Positions 21,324 to 34,164 of a stretch of 64,000 nt of DNA are shown in pieces. How positions within the stretch are numbered: position 1 is the first letter of the stretch; every line of letters starts with the position of its first letter. Both the position numbers and the translations under genes were made by a program. Below the pieces are notes generated by a model. The model was not told where the DNA came from and ran no database searches. It saw nothing but the letters and a program-made list of their open reading frames with translations. The DNA is from Nothopassalora personata (Eukaryota > Ascomycota > Dothideomycetes > Mycosphaerellales > Mycosphaerellaceae). The DNA is taken from positions 620,001 through 684,000 of the forward strand of contig CM066293.1 in NCBI GenBank assembly GCA_033816765.1. Reading direction: 5' to 3'.

Positions 21324-22317
21324 ATGTCAGACGGGCCCTCCTCGCCGCTATTCTCTAGCCGCTCCGCCTCCTCTAGTAGTACTAGTAGTAATAGTACTAC
21401 TAGCCCCTTAGAAGACGAGCGCCGCTAGGCGGCTCTAGTGCGTAACGCACCTAGAACGCCTAGTAGTCGTAAGCGACTAGCATTACCCTCGTAGCTACTA
21501 ACGCCCTCGCCTACTACTAAGCTCTCGTAGCGGATTAACATATATATACGGTACCTCCTATACTTCGTTAGGGGTAAGTCTCTACGCGCGCCGCCTACGA
21601 TTCGTATACTAACTACTTACTAGACGAAGCCGATGACTATAATAGTATTACTACCGGCGAGCTCCTAAGGAAGTGTAGCCGCTATAGGCGTAATAGACAT
21701 AGCTACGTACCTAACACTAGCTACGCTATCGCCTCGCTAGTAAGTCGCCTACGCGCCGCGCGCTCCTAGCGCGACTTCCTTACGGCTATAATAGGCTAGG
21801 CGCCTATAGACCTCTAGTAGTAGGAGCTAGTAGAGTAGATCCGCCTATATGCCTAGCTAGGTAACGACATTACGGAGGTAAGTCGCTACTTCGCTCCTAC
21901 GAGTCGACTACTACTCGCGTACGGGGCTCTAGTGCGTCTCCTATGCTTCGGCTAACCCTTTCTATAGGCCATTAGGCAATTTAATGCCTACAAGTACAAG
22001 CGTGCCGGGGAAACCCGTATACGTGCTTCTACCGCCGCTACTACTACCGCCGCCCCCGCCGCCGAAGCCCTCGCGCTCTAGTAGGAGTAGAACCGCGACC
22101 TTAATAGGCTATTCGAACTCGGCCGCGCCGTAAGTCGCATGTTCCTCGTATACGTGTACCCTACTAACCGTAGTCCTAGTTCCTATAGGCGTAGAACATC
22201 GACACTACCGCCGCCGACTAGGCATTCTTACCTAAGTTACTACGTGACGACAACTGAGGCGCTCGCCTTATACGCTGCTCGCGGGCTCCTCGCCTACTAC
22301 TACTCTACGTAGCCCCT
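21324..22317 (+). pseudogene. Antisense accessory frame of element A'
   Basis: This frame runs opposite to pol, between the pol stop and the 3' LTR. It starts at the ATG at 21324 (MSDGPSSPLFSSRSASSSST) and continues through a Ser-rich segment with TAG at plausible Gln positions. After a gap or intron near 21540-21620 it resumes with YLLDEADDYNSITTGELLRK, RNRHSYVPNTSYAIASLVSR and LGNDITEVSRYFAP. The same frame is present in element A (about 35160-34165, minus), where the start ATG is ATA. No family was recognised. Composition and the restriction of stops mostly to TAG suggest that it was once coding. Confidence 0.5.
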
Positions 22318-22379
22318 AGTAGGCGCGCTACTCTTTAGCTTTTATTTTGTTTATAGTTAAGAAAAGTTTTATTTATGCT

Positions 22380-25300
22380 CTAGTACTAGTCTCATTTACT
22401 TCTCCTTAACGCCTTATAGTCGGCTACTATACGGTCCGTATTCGCGAGGCCCTCCGCCGGTTCCTAGCTATTATACTCCTCTAGCTAGTCCTTCTACTAG
22501 ACTAGATACTGTAGCTTACCCTTACGCTTACGCCTATCTAGTACTACCTCTACCTTATACTCTCCGTCCTTATTAGCTAGAGGGGGTACGGGTCCATCCT
22601 TATCGCTACCGATATACGGCTCGAGGAGAGAGACATAGAAGACGTTATAGAGCCTTAAGTCGGCTAGTAGCGCTAGACGGTACGCCTACGAACCGATAGC
22701 GTCCGTAATGCGGTATAGGCCGATGAACTTTGGACCTATCTTCTTCTTTAGTACTGCTAACTTAAGGTTCTTCGTTAATAATAGGACTAAGTTACCTACG
22801 CGGTAGGTCTTAGCTTAGTAGGTCTTATTATAGTAGCGAGCCTAGCTTTCTACTATAGCCTTCTATCGCTCCTCGAGTGTAGCGCGTAGTTTTCGTATAC
22901 GACTCGTAGCTATTACCGCTACTAGTACTTCTCCCCCCTAGGTCTCGTCTCGAGATCTAGTTAGTATAGGGGTAATCTTAGGTCGCTAACCGTACGCTAT
23001 CTCGAACGGACTTATACGTAGTATTAGGTAGATGCTATTATTAGCTACGAATTTAGTAACTATAAGCTACTTAGCCTACTTAGTTTAATTATTACTATAG
23101 TAATAACGAAGATATTGTTCGAGGATTTAGTTTACCCTCTTAGTTTAGCCGTCTATCTAAGGGTAAAAGGCCGTAGATAGCTTACGCTTTATACGCGCCT
23201 CGAAGTAGAAGTTACTCTAAAACTAACTAGTAAAGACCGGACCTCGGTCGCTTACTATGCCTAACGGGACACTATAGTGTCGCACGACTTCGTCTCGTAG
23301 GAGCCTCGTAAGCTCTACGGCTGTGCAAGTCTTCGTCGTCGGGATGTATAAGCTCATTTTTAAGTAGCGATCGACTATTACTAGGATCGTATTATACACG
23401 TAACCGGCTCGCGTACTTAGAGGTAGGTCCGTAATGAAATCTATAGTAATTTCCTACTACGGTCGCTCCGGTCTAGGAAGCGGTTATAGCCTACTATAGG
23501 GTCGATAGCGTTTAGCCTTCGAACCCTAGTAGGTTCTATAGGCTTAGACGTATTGCTTCACGTCCGTACTAAGTGAGTCCTACTAATAATTACGTCGTAA
23601 TAGCTCTTTAGTCTTAGTCCTTCTAAAGTAACCCGCGAGGACGTCGTCGTAGTATATACGAATTAGATACGACCTAATTGCGTAATCCCTAGGTACTACG
23701 ATCGCGTCTCCGTAGTACATAAGGTTATCCTTTATATACTATCCCTTAGCGTCCCTCGCGCTTAGCGCCTACGCTAAGCATACGATACACTAGTCGTCTT
23801 ACTACTACGCGATCTTTATTAAGAGTAGGATTAACTCACCCGTCGAGCTATAAGCTTAACCCTATATTACTATAGCGTATACTACTACTAGTAACGACGG
23901 CTTATCTTAATAGGGAAGGTTACCTCTCCGTACTACTATTACCGCGCCTATATCGCCCTACATCGCCTCGTAGGTAGTAAGTATACGCTTTACCGTTAGC
24001 TCGCTTATCCCTTCTAGAGACTCCTTCTAGAAAGATAGCTTACTTTATAAGGTAGGTAGTAAGTTCGAAGTTTATTACGTTATAGCTACGTAGTTACTAC
24101 GTCTCGAAGGCGCGTCGGCTAGGTTAGTCTTACCCGGCCGATGCTCTACTATAAAATTAAAAGACTATAGGAACGTAGCCTATCGAGCTTACCGCCCATT
24201 TAGCTACTTTACTATTATAAAGCCCTATAGGTTAGCGTAGTCGACTAGTACTCGCACCGTATACGTAGCGCCCTCTAAGTATAGCCTCTAATACTTAAAA
24301 GCCTTAACTACTATAAGTAGCTCCTAATCGTACGTCTCGTAGTTACACTCGGCTAGTATTATCTTACGTAAAGAGAAGGCAATTAGATGCTACTTAGTCC
24401 TAAATAGCTAAGATATAATACCTACGATCGCGAAACCGGAAGCGTCGGTTTCGACTCGCGTACGTAGCGTAGGATCGAAGTACCTAAGTATTAGTACACC
24501 TAAGAATCCGGCCTTAAGCTATCAAAACGCCTACTCTTCGCTTAAGGTCTACGTAAGAGGGCCCTACTTCTTACCGTCCTTAGATCCCTTTAGTAGGTCC
24601 GTTAGGGGCTTATAGACCCTTAAGTATCCTTCTATAAAACGCCGGTAGAAGTTATAAAACCTAAGGAAGGACTAGACCTTATAAAAGGTCTTAGGTGTAG
24701 GCTATTCCTCGATAGCGGCTACCCTACTCCTATCTATCAACACGCCTACGGCGCTTACAACAAACCTAAGGAACTCTATACTCTCCTAGAAGAAGTAACA
24801 CTTCTTAGGGTTTACGAATAGAGTAAACTTCCGTAGCCTCGTAAGCACTTCGCGTACGGCTCGTACGTGTGCCTTACGCGTCTCGCTATAGATAAGGATA
24901 TTATCTAGGTAGAATACGTAAATGTTATTAACTAAGCCGGTTAGCGCCTTATTAATATACCCTTAAAAGGTTGCCGGTACGTTAGTTAACCCGAACGGTA
25001 TTACTAGGTACTCGTAGTATCCGTATCGCGTGCGAAACGTAGTCTTCTACTTATCGCCTCGCTTAATAGGGATACGATAGTAGGCGTCCTTTAAATCGAT
25101 TATAGTAAAGAACCTAGAACCTAATAGCCTATCTAGCGTCTCGCTAATTAGGGGTAGGGGGTATCGGTTCTTTACTATAACCTTATTTAAGCCTCTATAA
25201 TCAACATAGAGCCTAAGAGTACTATTCTTCTTTAGCACGAATAGGATAGGCGCACCCGCCTCGCTTACGGACCGCCTAATCTACCCCTTCTCCATTGCTT

Positions 25301-25550
25301 ACGTAAGGTACTTCTTTAAGGCCTCTAACTTAGTTAAGGACTAGTAGTATAGCGGCTTAAAAGGGGGTTTCTTTCCTTTAACGAGATCAATCGTATACTT
25401 AACCCCGTCGGGCATCTTACGCTTCGCCTACTTATTAGGTACGTATACATCTCGGAAGTCTATAAATTCTTTAGGCTACGAGGGGCCCTCTCCTTCGGGT
25501 ACTACTATAGCAATAGCCCGAACACTTATCGCATAAACCTACTTTAAGCT
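22380..25550 (-). pseudogene. Pol remnant of element A' (RT, RNase H, integrase, chromodomain)
   Basis: Read on minus, the frame gives a Gypsy reverse transcriptase (25238-25047 is stop-free: [40 protein letters not shown]), then RNase H, integrase and a C-terminal chromodomain-like segment, ending near 22380. Numerous TAG stops fall at family Gln and Trp positions. It is collinear with 30960-34090 of element A. Confidence 0.85.
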
Positions 25551-25956
25551 TATTATTGTCTCGTTCTAGGGCTAGTCTTAAAAGAGAGATAAGTTAAGTT
25601 ACGTAGCGGTATTCTTTAGAGAGGCTAAAGTAAGCTAAGCGAAGATGAATGATAGGAATAAGAGTTGTATTCCAATTAGTGAGATAGTAACATAAGTTAA
25701 ACGTATTAGAACCATAAGGGTTTCTAGCGTTCCTAAATATAAAGGAGATAGAGTGTTTACTCTCCGTACTCTCTATGCTCTCTATGCTCTCTCGAGATTA
25801 CCGAGATTAACGAGATTAAGGAGATCACTTTAGTTACTCTCTCGGTTCCTTAGTTTTATTCCTACGGGCGAGAGAGCACTTCTCGGGCGGAAGCGCCCAT
25901 TAATTGTAGAGGTCTAATTAGTTAGCTTCCTTTAGCCCTAGATTAGAACCGTAATA
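25551..25956 (-). repeat. 3' LTR of element B
   Basis: It matches 38901-39320 along most of its length and diverges in an internal stretch near 25750-25860 rich in ctctctatg and gagatta steps. Its terminal dinucleotides have changed to TA/TA. Confidence 0.8.
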
Positions 25957-26031
25957 CTATCCCCCTTTTAGTCTAGCTCTGTCCTAGAGCTTTATAAGTT
26001 ATGTTATACTTCCTTTTTATGTCTCGTAACG

Positions 26032-26620
26032 ATGTCTTCTTCTTCCTAATCTAAATCTACCGCTCGCCGTAAGAAGAAGGCCTAGTAGATCTTCCGTAAC
26101 GGCGATACCGCGATACGTCCGTATAATTCTTATTAAAAGGAGGGCCGTATATATAAGGTGCACATCTTATCTAGTCGCTATTCTAAGTGCTAGTAGCGGA
26201 ATCTAAAGAGTTACAATACGAGGGTAACCGAGGGCGAGTAGAAGCGCTTATCGCTTTAGCGGAAGAAATTGTTATAGGAATTAGCTTTCGCGAAGAGGAT
26301 TCTTAGTGAAAGGTAGGATGCCTTAATAGAAGCGCATATAAAGGAAATACGCCTTCGTAAGCAATTGGATGCGGTTAATTAGAAGGTTGCGGAGGGTCGT
26401 TCGTTAGAAGATCGGTTATTAATGGACGAGGATCTAGGAGCGTAGGAGTACGCTATAGTAGACACGGATCCTAGTGCTCCTAATCTGTCCTTATCTCCGT
26501 AGACCTAGAGTACTATCGAAGGTCTTCCGGACGACTTCTAGCTTTCTCCTTCTAGCGAGACGGTACCGTCGGTAGCTTAGCCGTCTCCTTCGTAAGGGTA
26601 TTTATTTGTAAGTTATGTCC
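26032..26620 (+). pseudogene. Antisense accessory frame of element B
   Basis: This plus-strand frame, opposite to pol and between the pol end and the 3' LTR, starts at the ATG at 26032 (MSSSS, then TAA, SKSTARRKKKA). It runs about 190 codons with stops only at plausible Gln/Trp sites. Segments include IRPYNSY, GRIYKVHILSSRYSK, RNLKSYNTRVTEGE, a Lys/Leu/Glu-rich probable helix (ELAFAKRILSER to EIRLRKQLDAV) and an acidic Ser/Pro tail (DPSAPNLSLSP, PSSETVPS). Its sequence is unrelated to the antisense frame of A and A'. A splice donor-like GTAAGT follows at about 26608. The family is unknown. Confidence 0.5.
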
Positions 26621-26635
26621 CTATTCTTATTAATC

Positions 26636-26709
26636 GGCTAGGTAGCTTAGTAGTAGAGCGTAAGCTGTCTACACTCTTAAGGTCGTGGGTTCGATTCCTA
26701 CTCTAGTCG
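26636..26709 (+). tRNA. tRNA-like sequence inside element B, anticodon arm damaged
   Basis: A 7-bp acceptor stem can be formed (GGCTAGG with TCTAGTC, two G-T pairs). A D-arm with box A TAGCTTAGTAGTAGAGC, a 5-base variable loop AGGTC and a T-arm with box B GGTTCGATTCC follow. The anticodon arm is 19 instead of 17 bases (4-bp stem TAAG/CTTA, 11-base loop), so the anticodon cannot be assigned. It may be a mutated tRNA gene, a captured tRNA or a tRNA-derived short element; it lies between the pol end and the antisense frame. Confidence 0.5.
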
Positions 26710-28967
26710 TCCGTTTACTTAAAAGTTACTATGTCTTATAGTATAGTTACTTCTAAGTAAGCGCCGTTTTAATACTCCCGAATCTTCTACTAACAGTTTC
26801 GTAGGTTTTCTTTTAGTTCCTAGGTATTTTCTAATTCGTCGTATCCCTTCTATTTAATAAGGTATCGCTAACCCTTTTTATCTAGGATTTTTTCGACTTT
26901 AAATTCGTTTTCTACTTCCGGCTCGAAATGGAAGCTCTCTTAGTAAGGTGTTCTAGCGTCTGCGGGTTCTAGCTTAGAGATATAGAAGACTGGGTGGATT
27001 TTTACGTTAGGTGGTAGTCGTAGTCGATAGTTAACTAGTCCTACGACTTTATTAATTAAAAATGGTCCGACCTTAACGTAATCTAGTTTCTTAGTCTATC
27101 TTCTTGTTCTTAAGTTTTTTGTAAGGAGATAGACCTTATCCCCCTCTTTTAGTAGAGGTGCCATTTTTCTCGTGTCCTACCGTTATTAAGACAGTTTTCG
27201 TTATGCATCTTCGATCGCCTTACGTGTTTCTTTATGCACTTCCTTAAGAGTATCCGTCGTCACGATTGCTCTCTCGGCCTATAGATAGGATCTAGGTGTT
27301 CCGAATAGGTTAGGATCTTTACTAAAGTTTGCATAAAATGGCGTCGTTAAAGTTGTCTCCGATTTATAGTTGTTTAGTGCAATCTACGCTATTAGCAGTA
27401 ATGAAACCTAGTTATCTTATACATAATTAATGTAGTGTCGTAGGTATTGTTCTAGCGTTTAATTTATCCTTTCGGTTTATCCGTCTATCTCCGGATAATA
27501 TGCTACTAATAGCTTATGTTTAATTCCGATCGTTCCTATAAGCGTCTTCTAGTAATTTAATGTGAATAGCTTGTCTCTATCCGTTATAAACGCTTAAGGG
27601 AATCCGTGGTATCGGATAAGTCTATCTAGTACGAGGTATCCGAGCTACTCTACATTGTATGTTTCCGATGTAGGAATAAAGTGTGCGTATTTCGTAAGTC
27701 TATTAACTATAACTAGTATTATGTCGTATAGTTGTTTCGTAACTTAATCTCTTAACGGTAGGAGTTTCGTAATAAAGTCTATTATAACTTCGTCCTATAG
27801 TTTCGTCGGTAGTGTCCTAAACTATAGGTAACCGTATTTTGTATGTCTCGCAGCCTTGTTTCGTTAGTAGTGTACGTATTGTTTAATGTAGCGTAACACC
27901 TTAAGTCTTATCTATAGAAATGAGAAACTGCGTTATATTAGATCCATTGTTTTCGAAGTTCTAGGGTGTCTATAAGTTAGTCCGTTGTAATGTTATCGTA
28001 TGTATTCTTCTCCTCGATCCTTAGGTACTTAGTATTTTCCTTACGATATAGGGAATTGTTCGTCCCTATCGCCTAATATCCGTACGATGTTATTAAATTC
28101 TCTTATGTTAGTACTAAGACTTCCGTCGGGGTTTGTCTTTAATATTTTGTGTTACACTAGTTCTTTTCCTTCTATATAGTCGCTTCTTTGGCTTAGCGCG
28201 TCGGCGCGGCCGTTCTCTCGTCCTAGAGTATATTTAATTTCGAACTTATACTATCCTAGTAGCTCCGACTAGCGGGCTTACCTTCGGGTAAGTTCTTTCG
28301 TCGTCGTGAAGTACGTAAGATTCTTATAGTTAGAAAGAATCGTTAACTTCGGTAGGCCCTCGATATATACTCTCTAATGTTGCATAGTAGTAATAATAGC
28401 TAGAAGCTCCTTATTATAGATGTCGTAGTTCTATTCTACTATAGTTATTTTCCGGGAGTAATAGGCTATTAGGTGTCTCTACCTATCGTGTGTCTATGTT
28501 AGACATGCGCCTATTGCTATATTAGACGCATCGGTCTCGATCTAGACTTCCTTACTACCATCGAATAGTCGAAGCGTAGGGGCTAAAGCGTATTGTTCCT
28601 TAAGTTTCTTAAATGCTTTAATCTATTTCTTTCCCTATTTCTAAGTAACGTCCTTTCTTATAAGCATCGTTATTAGTGCTACTGTCTTTAAGTAATCCTT
28701 AATGAATTTCCGGTTGTAGTTCGCTAGTCTAAGGAATGATTGTACGTCCTTAACTGTTTTCGGTTCTAGCTACTCTCTAATTGACTATGTCTTCGTAGGG
28801 TCGATCGTTATCCCTATAGTACTAATAATGAAGCCTAAGAATTTAACTTCTTTCTTATGGAATTCGCATTTCTCGGGTGCCGTCTTGAATCCTAATTGCG
28901 TAAGTCGTTCGAAGACGTCCTAGACTTGTTTTATATATTCCTATAGGGATCCTTTTATGTAGACTAG

Positions 28968-29164
28968 TGTAAGGGGCAGCCTAGTAGCTAACCCCTACAT
29001 ATGGCCTTACATATAACATACGGTCGCGACCGGCTGCCAAGCCGCACGTAATACGCATAAGTACACCTTACGACGCGCGATACGTCTTAAACAAAAGGCA
29101 AGAATTAGTTCATCTACGACTAGCAGGTCGTAGGCGTGCTATATATTGCGACATCCCCTTAACA
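28968..29164 (+). repeat. 5' LTR of element A
   Basis: 197 bases, TG...CA termini, closely matching 35464-35660. The differences are mostly transitions, so the two copies have mutated independently since insertion. Confidence 0.92.
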
Positions 29165-29189
29165 GTTCTAATTCTTCTCTTCGTTACAA

Positions 29190-32100
29190 TCTATACACGC
29201 TATAGAGTCCGAACGCGACGACAGTAGCGCTACGCCTACGGCTCCCCTAAGCCCTAGGGCCTAGCAACAAGCGAGGCGTACAGCCTTAGTCGTAAGGAGG
29301 GATGCCCTTCGGGTAGAGGTTAAGGAGAAGGAGATATAGAGGGAGATTAAACAGTTAGAGATCTTACGGGACGCAAGCGTGCCGCCGGCGGACCCTTAGG
29401 GCGAATCCGGCGGAGAACTATCCCCTACTCCCCCTCCCCCTCCTCTATCTATAGTAACTAACGATGATATCGTAGCTCGAGGCGCGGTCGCATCGTATGC
29501 GACACGTTTACGTCTTAAAGAACCTACGCCTTTTAGAGGGGACTCGATTAAGAAAGCACGGGTATTCCTAAGGGAGCTCTCTCTTATCTTTACCCTCTTA
29601 GGCGGCACGTATACGACGAACGAGTTAAAGGTCCTATATAGGGTTATGTACCTAAGCGGAGAGGCAAGTGAGCGATAGCACGCTAACTATAGCGTCCTTA
29701 ACCTTAAAGGGTATATATACTAGGACTTTAAGGAGTTCTGTTAAGACGTATACGGTAATCCTATAAACCGCGTACTTAACGTAATGTTAGAGTATAAGGC
29801 GGTAAAACAGAAGGATAACTAGATAGTGCGTTAGTTTGCGACTAAGCTAGATGTTATAGAGGATCAGTTAGGGGACTATACGGAGGCGTAACGCGTACGA
29901 CATATGCTCGCTAAGCTTACACCTAGCCTACGGTCCGCAATCGTTAAGTTTTATGACATCCTAACAACTAGAGAGGAACTAGTAATCCTAGCTTCGCGTA
30001 TTAAAAGCACGGAGCGTAGTAGCGGAGGGCACGACCGCGGGTAGCATAGTCGCCGTAGGCGAGAGACTAAGGGCGACTAAGGGCGAAGCGATCGTAGCTC
30101 GAAGCAGTAGAAGCATAGTTAGGCGTCGCGCGACCCGGGTACGAGTTACTAGCGGGACGCCGGCGGATTGTCTATAACCTTCGATAGGACTAAAGCGGAG
30201 TGCTATAGATACTATAAGAAGGGTCACATTAAGACGGATTGCCCGAATAGGCACCTATAGAAGGACCGTAGCGCGTAAGCGGTTCGTAGGGTAGACGCTA
30301 CGAAGGCTCTAACTAAGAAGGGTAGCGACTAGGGAAAAGGTAGAGGACTAGAAGTAGGTCGCTCCTAAGTCCGAGTTTTCCTAAAGTCGACCCCTTAAGG
30401 CGAGTAGATGTATGTCTATCGTAGCGACTAGGGAAAAGGTAGAGGACTATAAGTAGGTCGCTCCTAAGTCCGAGTTTTCCTAAAGTCGACCCCTTAAGGC
30501 GAGTAGATGCGTGTCTAGCGCGTCACTTACGAGGCGTAGTCGAGACTCGTAAGGGCTTTCGCGAGGCTACGTTTCTCCTAGATAACTATACGGATCTTAG
30601 CCTAGTGTTGTATAAGTATGTACTCCGACATTAAATGCAACCTATTAATAGGGTAAGGCTACCGAAGTTAGAGTCGTATACGCATAACCTAGGGTATTAC
30701 TACGGCGCCTTTACGGTTCGGCTACGACTCGCTAATAACGCGGGAGTAGAGCGCGTAAGTAACGCTATCTACTACGCGGTGCCTATAGGTAGGCCATTAG
30801 TAATTTTAGGTAGACCCTAGCGGCATCGTAATCGGATAGTGAAGGCCGATAAGGATAACTAGTAGTACTACGGTATAGAGACGCCTACGGTTTAGTAGCG
30901 TAACGCACGCGAGTTCCTTAAGGATCTCGGGAGCTTAAAGTAGGTTTATGCGATAAGTGTTTGGGCTATTACTATAGTAGTACCTAAAGAAGAGGGCCCC
31001 TCGTAGCCTAAAGAATTTGTAGACTTCCGAGATGTATACGTACCTAATAAGTAGGCGAAGCGTAAGATGCCCGACGGTGTTAAGTATACGATTAATCTCG
31101 TTAAAGGAAAGAAACCCCCTTTTAAGCCGCTATACTACTAGTCCTTAACTAAGTTAGAGGCCTTAAAGGAGTACCTTACGTAAGCAATAGAGAAGGGGTG
31201 GATTAGGCGGTCCGTAAGCGAGGCGGGTACGCCTATCCTGTTTGTGCTAAAGAAGAATAGCACTCTTAGGCTCTATGTTGATTATAGAGGCCTAAATAAG
31301 ATTATAGTAAAGAACCGATACCCCCTACCCCTAATTAGCGAGACGCTAGATAGGCTATTAGGTTCTAGGTTCTTTACTATAATCGATTTAAAGGACGCCT
31401 ACTATCGTATCCCTATTAAGCGAGGCGATGAGTAGAAGACTGCGTTTCGCACGCGATATGGACACTACGAGTACCTAGTAATGCCGTTTGGGTTAACTAA
31501 CGTACCGGTAACCTTTTAAGGGTATATTAATAAGGCGCTAACCGGCTTAGTTAATAACATTTACGTAGTCTACCTAGATGATATCCTCATCTATAGCGAG
31601 ACGCGTAAGGCATACGTGCGAGCCGTACGCGCGGTACTAGAGAGGCTACGAAAGTTTACCCTATTCGCAAACCCTAAGAAGTGTCACTTCTTCTAGGAGA
31701 GTGTAGAGTTCCTTAGGTTTATCGTAAGCGCCGTAGGCGTGTCGATAGATAGGAGTAGGGTAGCCGCTATCGAGGAATAGCCTACACCTACGACCTTTTA
31801 TAAGGTCTAGTCCTTCCTTAGGTTTTACAACTTCTACCGGCGTTTTATAGAAGGATACTTAAGGGTCTATAAGCCCCTAACGGACCTACTAAAGGGATCT
31901 AAGGACGGTAAGAAGTACGGCCCTATTACGTAGACCTTAAGCGAAGAGTAGGCGTTTCGATAGCTTAAGGCCGGATTCTTAGGTGTACTAATACTTAGGC
32001 ACTTCGATCCTACGCTACGCACGCGAGTCGAGACGGATGCCTTAGGTTTCGCGATCGTAGGTATTATATCCCAATTGTTTAGTACTAAGTAGCATCCCAT

Positions 32101-34090
32101 CGCGTTCTATTTACGTAAGATAATACTAGCTAAGTGTAACTACGAGACGCACGATTAGGAGCTACTTATAGTAGTTAAGGCTTTTAAGCATTAGAGGCTA
32201 TACTTAGAGGGCGCTACGTATACGGTACGAGTACTAGTCGACTACGCTAACCTATAGGGCTTTATAATAGTAAAGTAGCTAAATAGGCGGCAAGCTCGAT
32301 AGGCTACGTTCCTATAGTCTTTTAATTTTATAGTAGAGTATCGGCCGGGTAAGACTAACCTAGCCGACGCGCCTTCGAGACGTAGTAACTACGTAGCTAT
32401 AACGTAATAAACTTCGAACTTACTGCCTACCTTATAAAGTAAGCTATCTTTCTAGAAGGAGTCTCTAGAAGGGATAAGCGAGCCGACGGTGAAGCGCGTA
32501 CTTACTACCTACGAGGCGATGTAGGGCGACATAGGCGCGGCAATAGTAGTACGGAGAGGTAACCTTCCCTATTAAGATAAGCCGTCTTTACTAGCAGTAG
32601 TGTGCGCTATAGTAATACAGGATTAAGCTTATAGCTCGACGGGTAAGTTAATCCTACTCTTAATAAAGATCGCGTAGTAGCAAGACGACTAGTATATCGT
32701 ATGCTTAGCGTAGGCGCTAAGCGCGAGGGACGCTAAGGGATAGCATGTAAAGGATAACCTTATATACTACGGAGACGCGATCGTAGTACCTAGGGATCAC
32801 GCAATTAGGTCGCATCTAATTCGCATATACTACGACGACGTCCTCGCGGGTTACTTTAGAAGGACTAAGACTAAAGAGCTATTACGACGTAATTATTAGT
32901 AGGACTCACTTAGTACGGACGTGAAGCAATACGTCTAAGCCTATAGAACCTACTAGGGTTCGAAGGCTAAACGCTATCGACCCTATAGTAGGCTATAACC
33001 GCTTCCTAGACCGGAGCGACCGTAGTAGGAAATTACTATAGATTTCATTACGGACCTACCTCTAAGTACGCGAGCCGGTTACGTGTATAATACGATCCTA
33101 GTAATAGTCGATCGCTACTTAAAAATGAGCTTATACATCCCGACGACGAAGACTTGCACAGCCGTAGAGCTTACGAGGCTCCTACGAGACGAAGTCGTGC
33201 GACACTATAGTGTCCCGTTAGGCATAGTAAGCGACCGAGGTCCGGTCTTTACTAGTTAGTTTTAGAGTAACTTCTACTTCGAGGCGCGTATAAAGCGTAA
33301 GCTATCTACGGCCTTTTACCCTTAGATAGACGGCTAAACTAAGAGGGTAAACTAAATCCTCGAACAATATCTTCGTTATTACTATAGTAATAATTAAACT
33401 AAGTAGGCTAAGTAGCTTATAGTTACTAAATTCGTAGCTAATAATAGCATCTACCTAATACTACGTATAAGTCCGTTCGAGATAGCGTACGGTTAGCGAC
33501 CTAAGATTACCCCTATACTAACTAGATCTCGAGACGAGACCTAGGGGGGAGAAGTACTAGTAGCGGTAATAGCTACGAGTCGTATACGAAAACTACGCGC
33601 TACACTCGAGGAGCGATAGAAGGCTATAGTAGAAAGCTAGGCTCGCTACTATAATAAGACCTACTAAGCTAAGACCTACCGCGTAGGTAACTTAGTCCTA
33701 TTATTAACGAAGAACCTTAAGTTAGCAGTACTAAAGAAGAAGATAGGTCCAAAGTTCATCGGCCTATACCGCATTACGGACGCTATCGGTTCGTAGGCGT
33801 ACCGTCTAGCGCTACTAGCCGACTTAAGGCTCTATAACGTCTTCTATGTCTCTCTCCTCGAGCCGTATATCGGTAGCGATAAGGATGGACCCGTACCCCC
33901 TCTAGCTAATAAGGACGGAGAGTATAAGGTAGAGGTAGTACTAGATAGGCGTAAGCGTAAGGGTAAGCTACAGTATCTAGTCTAGTAGAAGGACTAGCTA
34001 GAGGAGTATAATAGCTAGGAACCGGCGGAGGGCCTCGCGAATACGGACCGTATAGTAGCCGACTATAAGGCGTTAAGGAGAAGTAAATGA
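29190..34090 (+). pseudogene. Gag-pol remnant of element A
   Basis: Gag runs from about 29190, with the retrotransposon capsid-type segment (TPFRGDSIKKARVFLREL, FKEFC, RVLNVMLEYKAVKQ) and a zinc knuckle near 30200 whose second Cys is now Tyr. RT shows [12 protein letters not shown] (31260), [13 protein letters not shown] and YLDDILIY (31575). RNase H begins near 31980, an integrase core follows at about 33000-33400, and the C-terminal chromodomain near 33920-34060 has YKVEVVLDRRKRKGKLQYLV and EPAEGLANTDRIVADY. The frame ends at a TGA (34088-34090). Stops within it are almost all TAG at Gln or Trp positions. Confidence 0.9.
30322..30519 (+). repeat. 99-base in-frame tandem duplication in element A
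   Basis: The unit beginning gtagcgactagggaaaaggt occurs at 30322 and again at 30421, nearly identical for 99 bases (33 codons). It lies between the gag zinc knuckle and the protease. The copies differ mainly at their ends. Confidence 0.85.
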
Positions 34091-34164
34091 GACTAGTACT
34101 AGAGCATAAATAAAACTTTTCTTAACTATAAACAAAATAAAAGCTAAAGAGTAGCGCGCCTACT

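Larger units (their letters stand above)
20819..25550 (-). mobile_element. Ty3/Gypsy chromodomain element A', truncated copy
   Basis: This is a minus-strand relative of element A. It has one LTR (20819-21014, the 3' LTR), the antisense frame region, and pol from the chromodomain back to the start of the reverse transcriptase. It ends abruptly at 25550 where the LTR of element B begins; the corresponding point in A is near 30960. The protease, gag and 5' LTR are missing. No other half of A' is found beyond element B, so a deletion or recombination accompanied the junction. Confidence 0.85.
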
